Source: Paraburkholderia tropica (lineage in GTDB: Bacteria > Pseudomonadota > Gammaproteobacteria > Burkholderiales > Burkholderiaceae). From it: a DNA stretch of 64,000 nt. The notes under the pieces were generated by a model that searched no databases, was not told where the DNA came from, and saw only the letters and a list, made by a program, of their open reading frames with translations. Both the position numbers and the translations under genes were made by a program. Location: positions 182 to 64,181 of the forward strand of contig NZ_CAJZAR010000041.1 of assembly GCF_914484835.1 (NCBI RefSeq). Reading direction: 5' to 3'. Positions 8,927 to 16,803 of the stretch are shown here, piece by piece; the first letter of the stretch is position 1; each line of letters begins with the position of its first letter.

Positions 8927-9556
8927 ATGTCACGCCAAGCCACCCCGTCACGCTCGCTCCTGCGGCTTTGCTGCGCCGCGCTCGCGGCGCTCGCCATCGG
9001 CACGCTGGCGGCGTGCGCCGGCAATCCGGCCGCGCTCTCGGACATCCGCTACGACCTCGGGCCGCAGGAAGCGCCGCCCGCGGCGCCCACGCTGCCGCCG
9101 CTCAAGGTGCTCGAAGTGAGCGCGCCGGCCACGCTCGATCACGACGGCATCGTCTATCGCATCGGCGGCGACTCGCAGCGCTCGGCGCGCTACGCCGACA
9201 GCCGCTGGACGATGTCGCCCGCGCGCCTGCTCACGCAGCGTTTGCGCACCTCGCTCGCCACGCGCGTGACGGTGCTCTCGGGCGCCGACGCCGTGCAGGC
9301 GCCGATGCTCAAGGTCGAACTCACCGAGTTCGAACAGGTCTTCGACACCCAGTCGGAAAGCTCGGGCGTGCTGGCTGCGCGCGCGACGCTGATGCAGGGC
9401 GGCAAGGTGATCGCGCAGCGTTCGTTCCTTGCGCGCGCGCCCGCGAGCACGCCGGATGCGGCGGGCGGGGCGGCGGCGCTGCGCACGGCGAGCGACGACT
9501 TCGCGAGCCAGATCGGCGCATGGCTGAGCGTGCAGGCATTCGCCGGCACGCCTTGA
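8927..9556 (+). CDS. ABC-type transport auxiliary lipoprotein (PqiC-like)
   Basis: A 209-residue lipoprotein. The signal peptide ends in LAACAG, so Cys at about residue 29 would be lipidated. The mature part fits the ABC_trans_aux/PqiC family: a short linker, then YDLGPQ, and a beta-rich domain with the YRIGGDSQRSARYADSRWTM region. In Pqi-type MCE systems PqiC is an outer-membrane lipoprotein that docks with the MCE protein. Its place at the end of this operon supports the same role, completing a four-component trans-envelope lipid transporter. A 173-base gap separates it from the MCE gene, but no terminator is evident there. Confidence 0.88.
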   Translation: MSRQATPSRSLLRLCCAALAALAIGTLAACAGNPAALSDIRYDLGPQEAPPAAPTLPPLKVLEVSAPATLDHDGIVYRIGGDSQRSARYADSRWTMSPARLLTQRLRTSLATRVTVLSGADAVQAPMLKVELTEFEQVFDTQSESSGVLAARATLMQGGKVIAQRSFLARAPASTPDAAGGAAALRTASDDFASQIGAWLSVQAFAGTP

Positions 9557-9614
9557 GGAACGCGGCGGGCGGCGCGCGCGGCGCGCGGCACGCGGCTCCA
9601 GTGGGACCGGTTGG

Positions 9615-10979
9615 ATGAGCGGCAAAGCGGGTAAGGGCGGCAAGGACGACGAGAGCGGCATCGGCGAATCCGGCGGCGGCGAGGCCCGCGCGCGGGAGGC
9701 GTCCGCTGCGTCTGCGCAATCCGGCTCGCTCGATCCTGCGCGCGATGTCGCCGTCGATTCGCGCGGCGGTTCCGCCAACAGTTCCCCCAACAGTTCATCC
9801 CGCAGTTCACCCATCAGTTCCCCCGATCCCACGCGCGAGAACCTGCCGCGCCAGGCCTCCACGCTCTCGCGCCAGGCGCTGGCGCTCTACACGGCGCTGA
9901 TCGTCTACGGCTCGTGGTATCCGTTCTCGGGCTGGCGCTCGCTCGGCCTCGGTCCGTTCGACTTTCTCAACGATCCGTTTCCGCGCTACTGGACCGTCTT
10001 CGACGTCGTCACCAACGTGCTCGGCTACATGCCGTTCGGCGCGCTCGCGGTGCTGGCGGTCTGGCCGCGCTGCCGCGCGCTGGCGGCCGTCGCGCTCGCG
10101 ACGCTGGGCGGCACGCTGCTCTCCAGCGCGATGGAAGCGGTGCAGACCTATCTGCCGACGCGCGTCGCATCCAATCTCGATCTCGCCACCAATGCGCTCG
10201 GTGCGCTGCTGGGCGCAGCGCTCGCGGCGCCGCTCACGGGCGCGCTGCTCGAACGCGGCTTTCTGCGGCGGCTGCGTTTTCGCTGGTTCGAGCGCGATGC
10301 CGGCGCGCTGATGGTGCTCGCGGCGCTCTGGCCGTTCGCGACGATGTTTCCCGCGCCGCGCCTGTTCGGCATGGGCGACTGGCCGCGCGCGATCTGGCAG
10401 CGCTTCGACGTCTCGATGCAGGACGCCGTGCTCGCCTGGACGCCCGCCGCCTGGCATCTGCGCGCGCTGCCCGACGCGCTCGCCGCGCGCCTGCCCGACA
10501 GCAGTTGGGAGGCGCTCGTCACGACGCTGAACCTGTTCGGCGCGGCGGCCTTCGCCTCGCTGCCGATGCGCCAGCGCGCGCCGCGCGCGCGGCTGATCGT
10601 TGTGCTGCTGGCGGCGACGCTGGTGGTGAAGGCGGGCGCGACCTTCCTGCAATCGCAAAGCGGGCTGATCTTCAACTGGGCGACGCCGGGCGCGCTCGGC
10701 GGCCTGGTGTGGGGCACGCTCGCGGCCTTTCTCGCGCTGCGCCTGCCGCGCGCCGCGCGCGCGGCGGCGGCGAGCGCGGCGCTGGCCGTGGCGCTCGTGC
10801 TGGTCAACGTGCTGCCCGTGAATCCCTATTTCGACGTGGTGCTCGCCGACTGGCGTCAGGGCCGCTATCTGCATTTCAACGGCCTCGCGCACTGGCTCGC
10901 GTGGAGCTGGCCGTGGGCCGCGCTCGGCTGGAGCGCGTTCTCGCTGGAGCGCGCGTGGCTCGCGCGGCGCTCGCTATAA
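9615..10979 (+). CDS. VanZ-family integral membrane protein
   Basis: A 454-residue protein with a roughly 80-residue hydrophilic, low-complexity N-terminus followed by a multi-spanning membrane domain. The VanZ-like part is seen in FDVVTNVLGYMPFGALA and in the ATNALGALLGA stretch, both typical of the family. VanZ proteins are named after a teicoplanin-resistance gene, but most chromosomal members have no known role and resistance should not be inferred. The N-terminal tail includes a 12-bp DNA repeat encoding four SSP-like units (9777-9824). The gene begins 58 bases after the lipoprotein gene and may be co-transcribed with the lipid transporter. Confidence 0.85.
   Translation: MSGKAGKGGKDDESGIGESGGGEARAREASAASAQSGSLDPARDVAVDSRGGSANSSPNSSSRSSPISSPDPTRENLPRQASTLSRQALALYTALIVYGSWYPFSGWRSLGLGPFDFLNDPFPRYWTVFDVVTNVLGYMPFGALAVLAVWPRCRALAAVALATLGGTLLSSAMEAVQTYLPTRVASNLDLATNALGALLGAALAAPLTGALLERGFLRRLRFRWFERDAGALMVLAALWPFATMFPAPRLFGMGDWPRAIWQRFDVSMQDAVLAWTPAAWHLRALPDALAARLPDSSWEALVTTLNLFGAAAFASLPMRQRAPRARLIVVLLAATLVVKAGATFLQSQSGLIFNWATPGALGGLVWGTLAAFLALRLPRAARAAAASAALAVALVLVNVLPVNPYFDVVLADWRQGRYLHFNGLAHWLAWSWPWAALGWSAFSLERAWLARRSL
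9777..9824 (+). repeat. Four 12-bp tandem repeats in the VanZ-like gene
   Basis: Units AACAGTTCCCCC, AACAGTTCATCC, CGCAGTTCACCC and ATCAGTTCCCCC follow each other without gaps. They encode NSSP, NSSS, RSSP and ISSP. Being in frame, gain or loss of units would only lengthen or shorten the cytosolic tail. Confidence 0.85.
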
Positions 10980-11110
10980 TCGACCGCACATTCCAGAACC
11001 GCCTTCAGCGATCCGATCAGGCACGCCGCGCGCGCATCGTCACCGGTTTCCGGTTCCGATCCTCCGGCAAGCGCCGCCCCCACTTTCACCGCCTTCACCG
11101 GTATTCAGCC

Positions 11111-11440
11111 ATGACCGATTCCTTCTACAAACACCATGTGTTCTTCTGCCTGAACCAGCGCGAGCCCGGCGCCGAGCGTCCGAGCTGCGCGAACTGCAAC
11201 GCGCAGGCGATGCAGGAATACGCGAAGAAACGCGTGAAGCAACTGGGCCTCGCGGGTCCGGGGCAAGTGCGTGTCAACAAGGCCGGCTGTCTCGACCGCT
11301 GCGAGGAAGGCCCGGTCGTCGTCGTGTACCCGGAAGGCACCTGGTACACCTATGTCGACGAAACCGACATCGAGGAAATCGTCGTGTCGCATCTGCAGAA
11401 CGGCCAGGTGGTCGAGCGTCTGCTGATCGACCGTCCGTGA
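11111..11440 (+). CDS. (2Fe-2S) ferredoxin domain-containing protein
   Basis: A 109-residue thioredoxin-fold ferredoxin-like protein. The four likely cluster ligands are in CLNQREPGAERPSCANCN near the start (Cys at 12, 24 and 27) and in NKAGCLDRCEEGP (Cys at about 57 and 61). The Cys-x12-Cys...Cys-x3-Cys pattern resembles the thioredoxin-like [2Fe-2S] ferredoxins related to the NuoE subunit and Shethna protein. It is likely a small electron carrier; partner unknown. The next gene, an alpha/beta hydrolase, follows after 52 bases and is probably co-transcribed. Confidence 0.85.
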   Translation: MTDSFYKHHVFFCLNQREPGAERPSCANCNAQAMQEYAKKRVKQLGLAGPGQVRVNKAGCLDRCEEGPVVVVYPEGTWYTYVDETDIEEIVVSHLQNGQVVERLLIDRP

Positions 11441-11492
11441 TGCACGCCGGGATAAAAACGACTGTAAAAACGACAGCAAGGACCGTAGCCCG

Positions 11493-12125
11493 ATGAACGC
11501 CCAGACGCAGAAATTCCATATCGACGGCCCGATCGGCCAGATCGAATGCGCGCGCGACACGCCCGACGCCGGCACGCCCGTGCGCGGTATCGCGCTCGTC
11601 GCGCATCCGCATCCGCTCTTTGGCGGCACGATGGACAACAAGGTCGCGCAGACGCTCGCGCGCACGCTCGTGCAACTCGGCTACACGACGTACCGCTCGA
11701 ACTTTCGCGGCGTCGGCGGCACGGCGGGCACGCACGACAACGGCATCGGCGAGCAGGACGATCTGCTCGAACTGATCCGCTACATGCGCGCGCAGCCGGG
11801 TCAGGCCGATGTGCCGCTCGTGCTCGCGGGCTTTTCGTTCGGCACCTTCGTGCTCTCGCACGTCGCGAAGCGCTATCTGGAAGCGGGCGGCGAGATCGAG
11901 CGCATGGTGTTCGTCGGCACGGCGGCGAGCCGCTGGGAAGTCGCGCCGGTGCGCGAGGACACGCTCGTGATTCACGGCGAACTCGACGACACCGTGCCGA
12001 TTCTGTCGGTGTACGAATGGGCGCGGCCGCAGGAACTGCCCGTTGTGGTGATTCCGGGGGCGGAACACTTCCTGCATCGCAAGCTGCATATTCTCAAGCG
12101 CATCATCGTCGAGGCCTGGCGCTGA
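11493..12125 (+). CDS. Alpha/beta hydrolase family protein
   Basis: A 210-residue cytosolic hydrolase. The nucleophile elbow is GFSFGTF (GxSxG, Ser near residue 113). The oxyanion region is HPHPLFGGTMDNKV near residue 40, and the catalytic Asp and His lie in HGELDDTVP and GAEHFLHRK near the C-terminus. The HPHP...GGTMDNKV signature marks the small YfbR/ECU-type alpha/beta hydrolases often called dienelactone-hydrolase-like. Substrate is not predictable. It sits just after the ferredoxin-like gene. Confidence 0.86.
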   Translation: MNAQTQKFHIDGPIGQIECARDTPDAGTPVRGIALVAHPHPLFGGTMDNKVAQTLARTLVQLGYTTYRSNFRGVGGTAGTHDNGIGEQDDLLELIRYMRAQPGQADVPLVLAGFSFGTFVLSHVAKRYLEAGGEIERMVFVGTAASRWEVAPVREDTLVIHGELDDTVPILSVYEWARPQELPVVVIPGAEHFLHRKLHILKRIIVEAWR

Positions 12126-12471
12126 GCGCTGCGTTTGCCGATCTGATTCACCCGCGCACGTTTTTAGGGTCCACATCGTTCGCACGCAATGGCTGTAAGC
12201 CGTGCGTCGGACGATCGTGAGAAAACATCGCGCGGCGCCGCAAAAAATGCGCGCGAAGCGTTAAAAATGCACGACAGGTGCGCGCAAACGTGTGCCCACT
12301 TCGAAAAACGCCTGCACGCGACGCGTATAATGGGCGCTCTTTTTGCGGCCGCCGCGCCCGCCTGAAACCTCATCAGGCGTGTGAGCGAGGCGGCGCAATC
12401 CGCCTCACCCGACCGTGCGCCGCATGGCGCGCCACGTTCATCCCGACCCCAATCCCGTCCGACCTGAACCC
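12126..12471. other. Intergenic region with the likely dacC promoter
   Basis: 346 bases with no supported gene. The last ~150 bases form the 5' leader of dacC. A perfect -10 hexamer TATAAT sits at 12326-12331; the -35 region is weak. Confidence 0.5.
12326..12331 (+). promoter_or_regulatory. Putative sigma-70 -10 element of dacC
   Basis: TATAAT within GCGTATAATGGGCG. No good TTGACA match is found 16-18 bases upstream (the sequence there is A-rich), so this is a half-supported promoter. It would give a leader of about 135 bases before the dacC ATG. Confidence 0.4.
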
Positions 12472-13686
12472 ATGCGTTTTCTCTCCAACGGCCAGCAGTC
12501 CTCCTTCGTTTCTCCCTCCATCGTCCGTAAAGTCACGCTCGGCGCGCTCGTGCCGGCCTCGCTGCTCGCGAGCGCCAGCGCCTTCGCGCAAGTGCCGCCG
12601 CCGGCCGTGAACGCGCGCTCGTGGGTGCTCGTCGACGCCACCGCGAATCAGGTGCTCGCCTCGGGCAACGCCGACGAGCGCGTCGAACCGGCCTCGCTCA
12701 CGAAGCTGATGACCGCGTACCTCACGTTCGAGGCGCTGCAATCGAAGAAGATTTCGATGGAGCAGATCGTCACGCCGAGCGAAGCCGTGCGTCGCGTGAA
12801 GACCGACGAATCGCGCATGTTCATCGAAGCGAACAAGCCGGTCTCGGTGCACGACCTCGTGTACGGCATGATCATCCAGTCGGGCAACGACGCGGCTATC
12901 GCGCTCGCCGAACTGGTCGGCGGCAGCGAAGCGAACTTCGTGAACATGATGAATGCCGAAGCGCAGAAGCTCGGCATGGCGCACACGCATTTCGCCGACG
13001 TCAACGGCATGCCCGACCCGAATCACTACACGACGGCCGGCGACCTCGCCACGCTGTCGGCGCGCCTGATTCGCGACTATCCCGAGTACTACAGCATCTT
13101 CTCGGTCAAGGAATTCAAGTACAACAACATCAAGCAGCCGAACCGCAACCGCCTGCTGTGGATCGACCCGACGGTCGACGGTCTGAAGACCGGCCACACG
13201 CAAGCTGCGGGCTACTGCCTGATCGCGTCGGCCAAGCGTCCGATGGCGGGCGGCGGCGATCGCCGTCTGGTCTCCGTGATGATGGGCGAGCAGAAAGAGC
13301 ACGACCGGGTGCAGGACAGCCTGAAGATGCTCAACTACGGCTATAGCGCCTACGACACCACGCGCATCTACGGCGCGAACCAGGCCGTGGCTACGCCGCG
13401 CGTCTACAAGGGCGCGGCGGACGCCGTGAAGGTCGGCGTGAAGAAGGATCAGTTCGTCACGCTGCCGAAGGGCGCGGCCGACAAGGCCAAGCCGCAGATC
13501 GACATCACCAGCCCGCTGATCGCGCCGCTCGCGGACGGCCAGCAAGTCGGCACGGCGAAGTTCGTCGGCGCGGACGGCAAGGTGCTCGCGCAATTCCCGC
13601 TGGTCGCGCTCGAAGCGGTGCCGCAAGCCGGTATCGTCGGCCGCGTGTGGGATTCGCTCATGCTGATGTTCAACAAGAAGAAGTAA
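12472..13686 (+). CDS. dacC: D-alanyl-D-alanine carboxypeptidase (PBP5/6 type)
   Basis: A 404-residue low-molecular-mass penicillin-binding protein that trims the terminal D-Ala from peptidoglycan pentapeptides. The signal peptide is cleaved after ASAFA (residue 39). Catalytic motifs are complete: SLTK (75-78), SGN (137-139) and KTG near residue 240. A C-terminal beta domain and an amphipathic tail (VGRVWDSLMLMFNKKK) that would anchor it on the inner membrane follow, as in PBP5. Start at 12472 gives a normal signal peptide; the GTG at 12415 would add a charged stretch. It directly abuts dat. Whether it is DacA or DacC by name cannot be decided from sequence. Confidence 0.93.
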   Translation: MRFLSNGQQSSFVSPSIVRKVTLGALVPASLLASASAFAQVPPPAVNARSWVLVDATANQVLASGNADERVEPASLTKLMTAYLTFEALQSKKISMEQIVTPSEAVRRVKTDESRMFIEANKPVSVHDLVYGMIIQSGNDAAIALAELVGGSEANFVNMMNAEAQKLGMAHTHFADVNGMPDPNHYTTAGDLATLSARLIRDYPEYYSIFSVKEFKYNNIKQPNRNRLLWIDPTVDGLKTGHTQAAGYCLIASAKRPMAGGGDRRLVSVMMGEQKEHDRVQDSLKMLNYGYSAYDTTRIYGANQAVATPRVYKGAADAVKVGVKKDQFVTLPKGAADKAKPQIDITSPLIAPLADGQQVGTAKFVGADGKVLAQFPLVALEAVPQAGIVGRVWDSLMLMFNKKK

Positions 13687-14817
13687 ATGGCCGGGCCGAC
13701 CTCGACTTCCGCGCCGCAAGACGGCGCGCTTGACCCGCACGACGAGCACGATGCCTTCGATGAGCACGATGTCGATGATGAGCACGATACCGGTGACGAG
13801 CACGAAGGCGAGCCCGTCGTCTGGCTGAACGGCGAGTTCACGCCGATCAGCCTGGCGCGCGTGCCGGTGCTCGACCGCGGCTTCATTTTCGGCGACGGCA
13901 TCTACGAAGTGGTGCCGGTCTATGCGCTCGAAGTCGAGGGCGTCGAAAGCCACGATGACGATGACGACGAAGGCGCAGCGCCGCTGGTGCACGTGCCGTT
14001 CCGGCTCACGCAGCATCTCGCGCGGCTCGCGCGTTCGCTGGAGAAGGTCGGCATCGCCAATCCGTTCAGCGACAGCGGCTGGCGTGCGCTGATCGCGCGC
14101 GTGCTCGACGCCAACGTGCAGGCCGGCGCGCTCGCGCCCGATGCGCACGCGAACGTCTACGTGCAGGTCACGCGCGGCGTCGCGAAGCGCGCGCACGCGT
14201 TTCCGGCGGCGAGCGTGCCGCCCACGGTGCTCGTGATGGTGAACCCGCTCGTCATGGCGGGCGAGTCGCAGCGCGCGACCGGCGTGGGCTGCGTCACCGC
14301 CGAAGACCGCCGCTGGCTGCATTGCGACATCAAGTCGACATCGCTGCTCGGCAACGTGCTGATGGCGCAGCATGCCGCCGAACACGGCGTGTTCGAAACC
14401 ATCCAGCTACGCGACGGTTGGGTGACCGAAGCATCGTCGTCGAATGTGTGGATCGCGAAGGATGGCGCGCTGTATGCGCCGCCGCGCAGCCACAAGATTC
14501 TCGAAGGCATCCGCTACGGGCTCGTCGAGGAACTGGCGCAGGAATGCGGGCTGCGTTTCGAGGCGCGCGAGATCGACGAGGCCGCGCTGCGCGCCGCCGA
14601 CGAGGTGCTCTTGACCTCGGCGACCAAGGAAGTGCTGCCGGTCGTGACGATCGACGGCCAGGCCGTGGGCGACGGCAAGCCGGGGCCCGTCTATGCGGCG
14701 ATTTACGCGGCGTACCAGCGTGCGAAGGCGCGCGCGGCGCGTGAGGTTTATGAGGCGGAATCGCTGGCGCAATCGCACGCCGAAGCCGCCGCCTCGCTAC
14801 AGGAAGTGGACAAATGA
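13687..14817 (+). CDS. dat: Class IV aminotransferase (D-amino-acid aminotransferase type) with Asp/His-rich insertions
   Basis: A 376-residue PLP enzyme of fold type IV. The PLP-binding lysine is K216 in CDIKSTSLLGNVL. FGDGIYEVVPVY and the later EASSSNVWIAKDG are class IV signatures. D-amino-acid aminotransferases make D-Glu or D-Ala and fit the cell-wall context after dacC, but branched-chain or aminodeoxychorismate lyase activity cannot be excluded. Oddities: residues 17-41 are a repeated DEHD-like Asp/Glu/His tract, and residues 82-100 hold a second acidic insertion (HDDDDDE). The family usually has about 285-300 residues. The ATG directly follows the dacC stop and the stop overlaps ybeD (ATGA). 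Confidence 0.88.
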   Translation: MAGPTSTSAPQDGALDPHDEHDAFDEHDVDDEHDTGDEHEGEPVVWLNGEFTPISLARVPVLDRGFIFGDGIYEVVPVYALEVEGVESHDDDDDEGAAPLVHVPFRLTQHLARLARSLEKVGIANPFSDSGWRALIARVLDANVQAGALAPDAHANVYVQVTRGVAKRAHAFPAASVPPTVLVMVNPLVMAGESQRATGVGCVTAEDRRWLHCDIKSTSLLGNVLMAQHAAEHGVFETIQLRDGWVTEASSSNVWIAKDGALYAPPRSHKILEGIRYGLVEELAQECGLRFEAREIDEAALRAADEVLLTSATKEVLPVVTIDGQAVGDGKPGPVYAAIYAAYQRAKARAAREVYEAESLAQSHAEAAASLQEVDK

Positions 14818-15113
14818 GTGCATCGCAAACGAACGGCGCGGCCAGCGCCGAAGAAAAGACCTCGCTGATCGAGTTTCCGTGCGACTTCCCCATCAAGGTA
14901 ATGGGCAAGACGCATCCCGAGTTTCAGGACACGATCATCGCCGTGCTGCGCGAATTCGACGGCGGTTTCGATACCGCGACCATCGAAACGCGCCCGTCGA
15001 GCGGCGGCAACTACACTGGCCTCACGGTGACGGTGCGCGCGACGAGCCAGCCGCATCTCGACGATATCTATCGCGCGCTGACCGGGCATCCGATGGTGAA
15101 GATCGTGCTGTAA
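14814..15113 (+). CDS. ybeD: YbeD family protein (DUF493)
   Basis: A 99-residue protein of the YbeD/DUF493 family, an ACT-like alpha/beta fold, recognised from LIEFPCDFPIKVMGK and the C-terminal YRALTGHPMVKIVL. In enterobacteria it lies between dacA and lipB and has been suspected of a regulatory role in lipoate or lipid metabolism; no activity is established. The start overlaps the dat stop (ATGA), so it is translationally coupled. The expected neighbour lipB is about 1.7 kb away, behind a terminator and an inserted divergent gene pair. Confidence 0.9.
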   Translation: MSASQTNGAASAEEKTSLIEFPCDFPIKVMGKTHPEFQDTIIAVLREFDGGFDTATIETRPSSGGNYTGLTVTVRATSQPHLDDIYRALTGHPMVKIVL

Positions 15114-15147
15114 GGGCGCGCTCCCGCCACTCGGGATCGACATGAAG

Positions 15148-15173
15148 CAAGGGCCGCTTTCGAGCGGCCCTTG
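15148..15173. terminator. Bidirectional hairpin terminator between ybeD and the LysR gene
   Basis: Perfect 11-bp stem CAAGGGCCGCT / AGCGGCCCTTG with a TTCG tetraloop (15159-15162). It sits between converging genes and can serve both. The T-run is interrupted (TTGTTGCGTTT). Confidence 0.75.
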
Positions 15174-15190
15174 TTGCGTTTACCGGCGGT

Positions 15191-16168
15191 TCAGGGCGCC
15201 TCGCCCGTGGTCGCGCGCATCGCGGCGGCGGCCGCCGTGATGACGGGACCGGCCTCGCAGGCGTCTTCGTAGAGCCGGCGAAAGCGCGCCACCTCGTCGA
15301 ACACCCAGTTGCGGAACGCGGTCACGCGCTCGGTTTGCAGGCGCTGCGGCTGGCAGATGAAGTAGTAGCGCCACGGGCTCGGGCCGTCGATGTCCTTGAA
15401 GAGGCGCACGAGGCGTCCGCGCGTGATTTCGTGCATCGCGAGCGAGCGGCGCACGAGCGCGATGCCCTGGCCGTCCATCGCCGCCTGCAGCAGATTCGAC
15501 GAATCCTGATAGAGCACGCCGCGCTTGGGCTCGGGCAGATCCTGCAGGCCGGCGGCGTCGAACCACGGGCGCCAGAGTTCGTCGTCGGAGCGCAGCAGCG
15601 GCAGCTTCGTCATCTCGCGCGGGTCTTCGGGCAGCTTGCCGCCGTTGAAGTCGGGCGCGCAGGCGGGAAAGAAGATCTCGTCGAGCAGCAGTTCGGTGTG
15701 CAGGCCCGGATAGTGGCCGAAGCCGAAGCGGATCGCCACGTCCACGTCGTCGCGCGCGAAATCGATCAGCGAGTTGGTGGATTGCAGCTCGACGTCCCAC
15801 TGCGGATGCGCCTCGATGAAGCGGCCGATGCGCGGCGTGACCCAGCGCGCCGCGAACGACGACAGCATCGACACGACCAGCCGCCGCTCGCGGTCGCCCG
15901 CGCGGATTTCCTCGGTGGCGCGCGCCAACTGGTTGAGCGCGTCGCGCACCTGGGTGGCGTAGCGGCGGCCCGTGTCGGTCACGCGCACGCGCTTGCCGTC
16001 GCGCGCGAACAACGCTACGCCGAGTTCCGCTTCCAGCGCGCGGATCTGATGGCTGACCGCGCCGTGCGTGACGAACAGCTCGTCGGCGGCGCGCGAAAAA
16101 CTCTCGTGACGGGCGGCCGCCTCGAAGGACTTGAGGGCATTGAGGGCCGGAAGCGTGCGCAGGTCCAT
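15191..16168 (-). CDS. LysR-family transcriptional regulator (GcvA-like)
   Basis: A 325-residue LysR-type regulator. The N-terminal winged helix (residues 1-62) has the GcvA-subgroup hallmark LPALNALKSFEAAARHESFSRAA followed in sequence by FVTHGAVSHQIRALE (quoted in parts). The C-terminal effector domain (about 90-300) shows the SSFAARWVTPRI and DVDVAIRFGFGHYPGL stretches common to that group. It is divergent from a DUF2917 gene with 99 bases between the starts, the usual LysR target arrangement, so it probably controls that gene and itself. The ATG at 16168 fits the start of the HTH; upstream in-frame codons extend into the divergent promoter. Confidence 0.92.
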   Translation of the reverse strand: MDLRTLPALNALKSFEAAARHESFSRAADELFVTHGAVSHQIRALEAELGVALFARDGKRVRVTDTGRRYATQVRDALNQLARATEEIRAGDRERRLVVSMLSSFAARWVTPRIGRFIEAHPQWDVELQSTNSLIDFARDDVDVAIRFGFGHYPGLHTELLLDEIFFPACAPDFNGGKLPEDPREMTKLPLLRSDDELWRPWFDAAGLQDLPEPKRGVLYQDSSNLLQAAMDGQGIALVRRSLAMHEITRGRLVRLFKDIDGPSPWRYYFICQPQRLQTERVTAFRNWVFDEVARFRRLYEDACEAGPVITAAAAAMRATTGEAP

Positions 16169-16172
16169 CGTA

Positions 16173-16198
16173 ATTTTTCTCACATAGCCGTGAAAAAT
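16173..16198. promoter_or_regulatory. Inverted repeat in the LysR/DUF2917 divergent promoter, candidate operator
   Basis: ATTTTTC (16173-16179) and GAAAAAT (16192-16198) are exact inverted copies separated by 12 bases, just upstream of the LysR start. LysR-type regulators usually bind an interrupted dyad near their own promoter. Assignment is positional, not proven. Confidence 0.5.
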
Positions 16199-16267
16199 GA
16201 TCGTTTTGCTCGATCCCTTGCAGTGTCTAGGATTGTAGCCATTGGAGCAGGTCATTCGGAGTCGAAA

Positions 16268-16594
16268 ATGAGAGAAATTTCTTCGGATATCACCTTCGAG
16301 GTGGAAGCGCATCAAGTCGCTTCGGTGCGGGTTTCGCGCAGCACGCGTCTGACGGTGCATTGCGGCGCGGTCTGGCTCACGCGCAGCGACGACACGGCCG
16401 ATTACTGGCTCGAACCGGGCCAGACGGTGCGGCTGCGGCGCGGAGAGCGGCTGTGGATCGGCGCGGAGAAGGGCGCGCCCGCGTGGGTGGCGTTCGCGAC
16501 GCCCCAGCGCGTGAGCGAGCGCGCGCTCGACTGGGCCGCGCGCACGGCGGCGCGCCTCGGCGTGCATACGGGCGACGGCTGGCGCACGGTTTGA
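16268..16594 (+). CDS. DUF2917 domain-containing protein
   Basis: A 108-residue protein that matches the DUF2917 pattern: a small cupin-like beta domain with the conserved VHCGAVWLTRSDDTADYWL core, quoted as VHCGAVWLTR and DTADYWLEPGQ. No signal peptide or membrane segment. Function of the family is unknown. It faces a LysR gene and is probably its target. No gene follows for 209 bases, so it is likely monocistronic. Confidence 0.8.
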   Translation: MREISSDITFEVEAHQVASVRVSRSTRLTVHCGAVWLTRSDDTADYWLEPGQTVRLRRGERLWIGAEKGAPAWVAFATPQRVSERALDWAARTAARLGVHTGDGWRTV

Positions 16595-16803
16595 TGCACC
16601 GTGCATAGGTGTGCGGAAATGCGCCTGGATCGTGCTGAAATCGCGCGAAAAACACGCTGAAACCGCGAAATCGGGCGATTCTGGCGCGATCCCTGTGCGA
16701 TCCCTGCGCGATCCCGACGAGGCACCGCTGCGCGCAGGCTGATCCCGGCCATGCCGCAGCGTCCTCGGCGCGCTTGTCCCGAATTGGGTAAACTTCGGGA
16801 ATC

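Noticed and set aside
9615..10979. Glycopeptide resistance function for the VanZ-like protein
   Set aside because: Only the family name points to resistance; no van operon genes are nearby and most VanZ-domain proteins have no known role.
12373..14385. 670-codon open frame on the minus strand
   Set aside because: It is the antisense of dacC and dat. High G+C removes stop codons; the translation is Arg/His/Ala-rich with no domain, while both plus-strand genes have full catalytic motifs.
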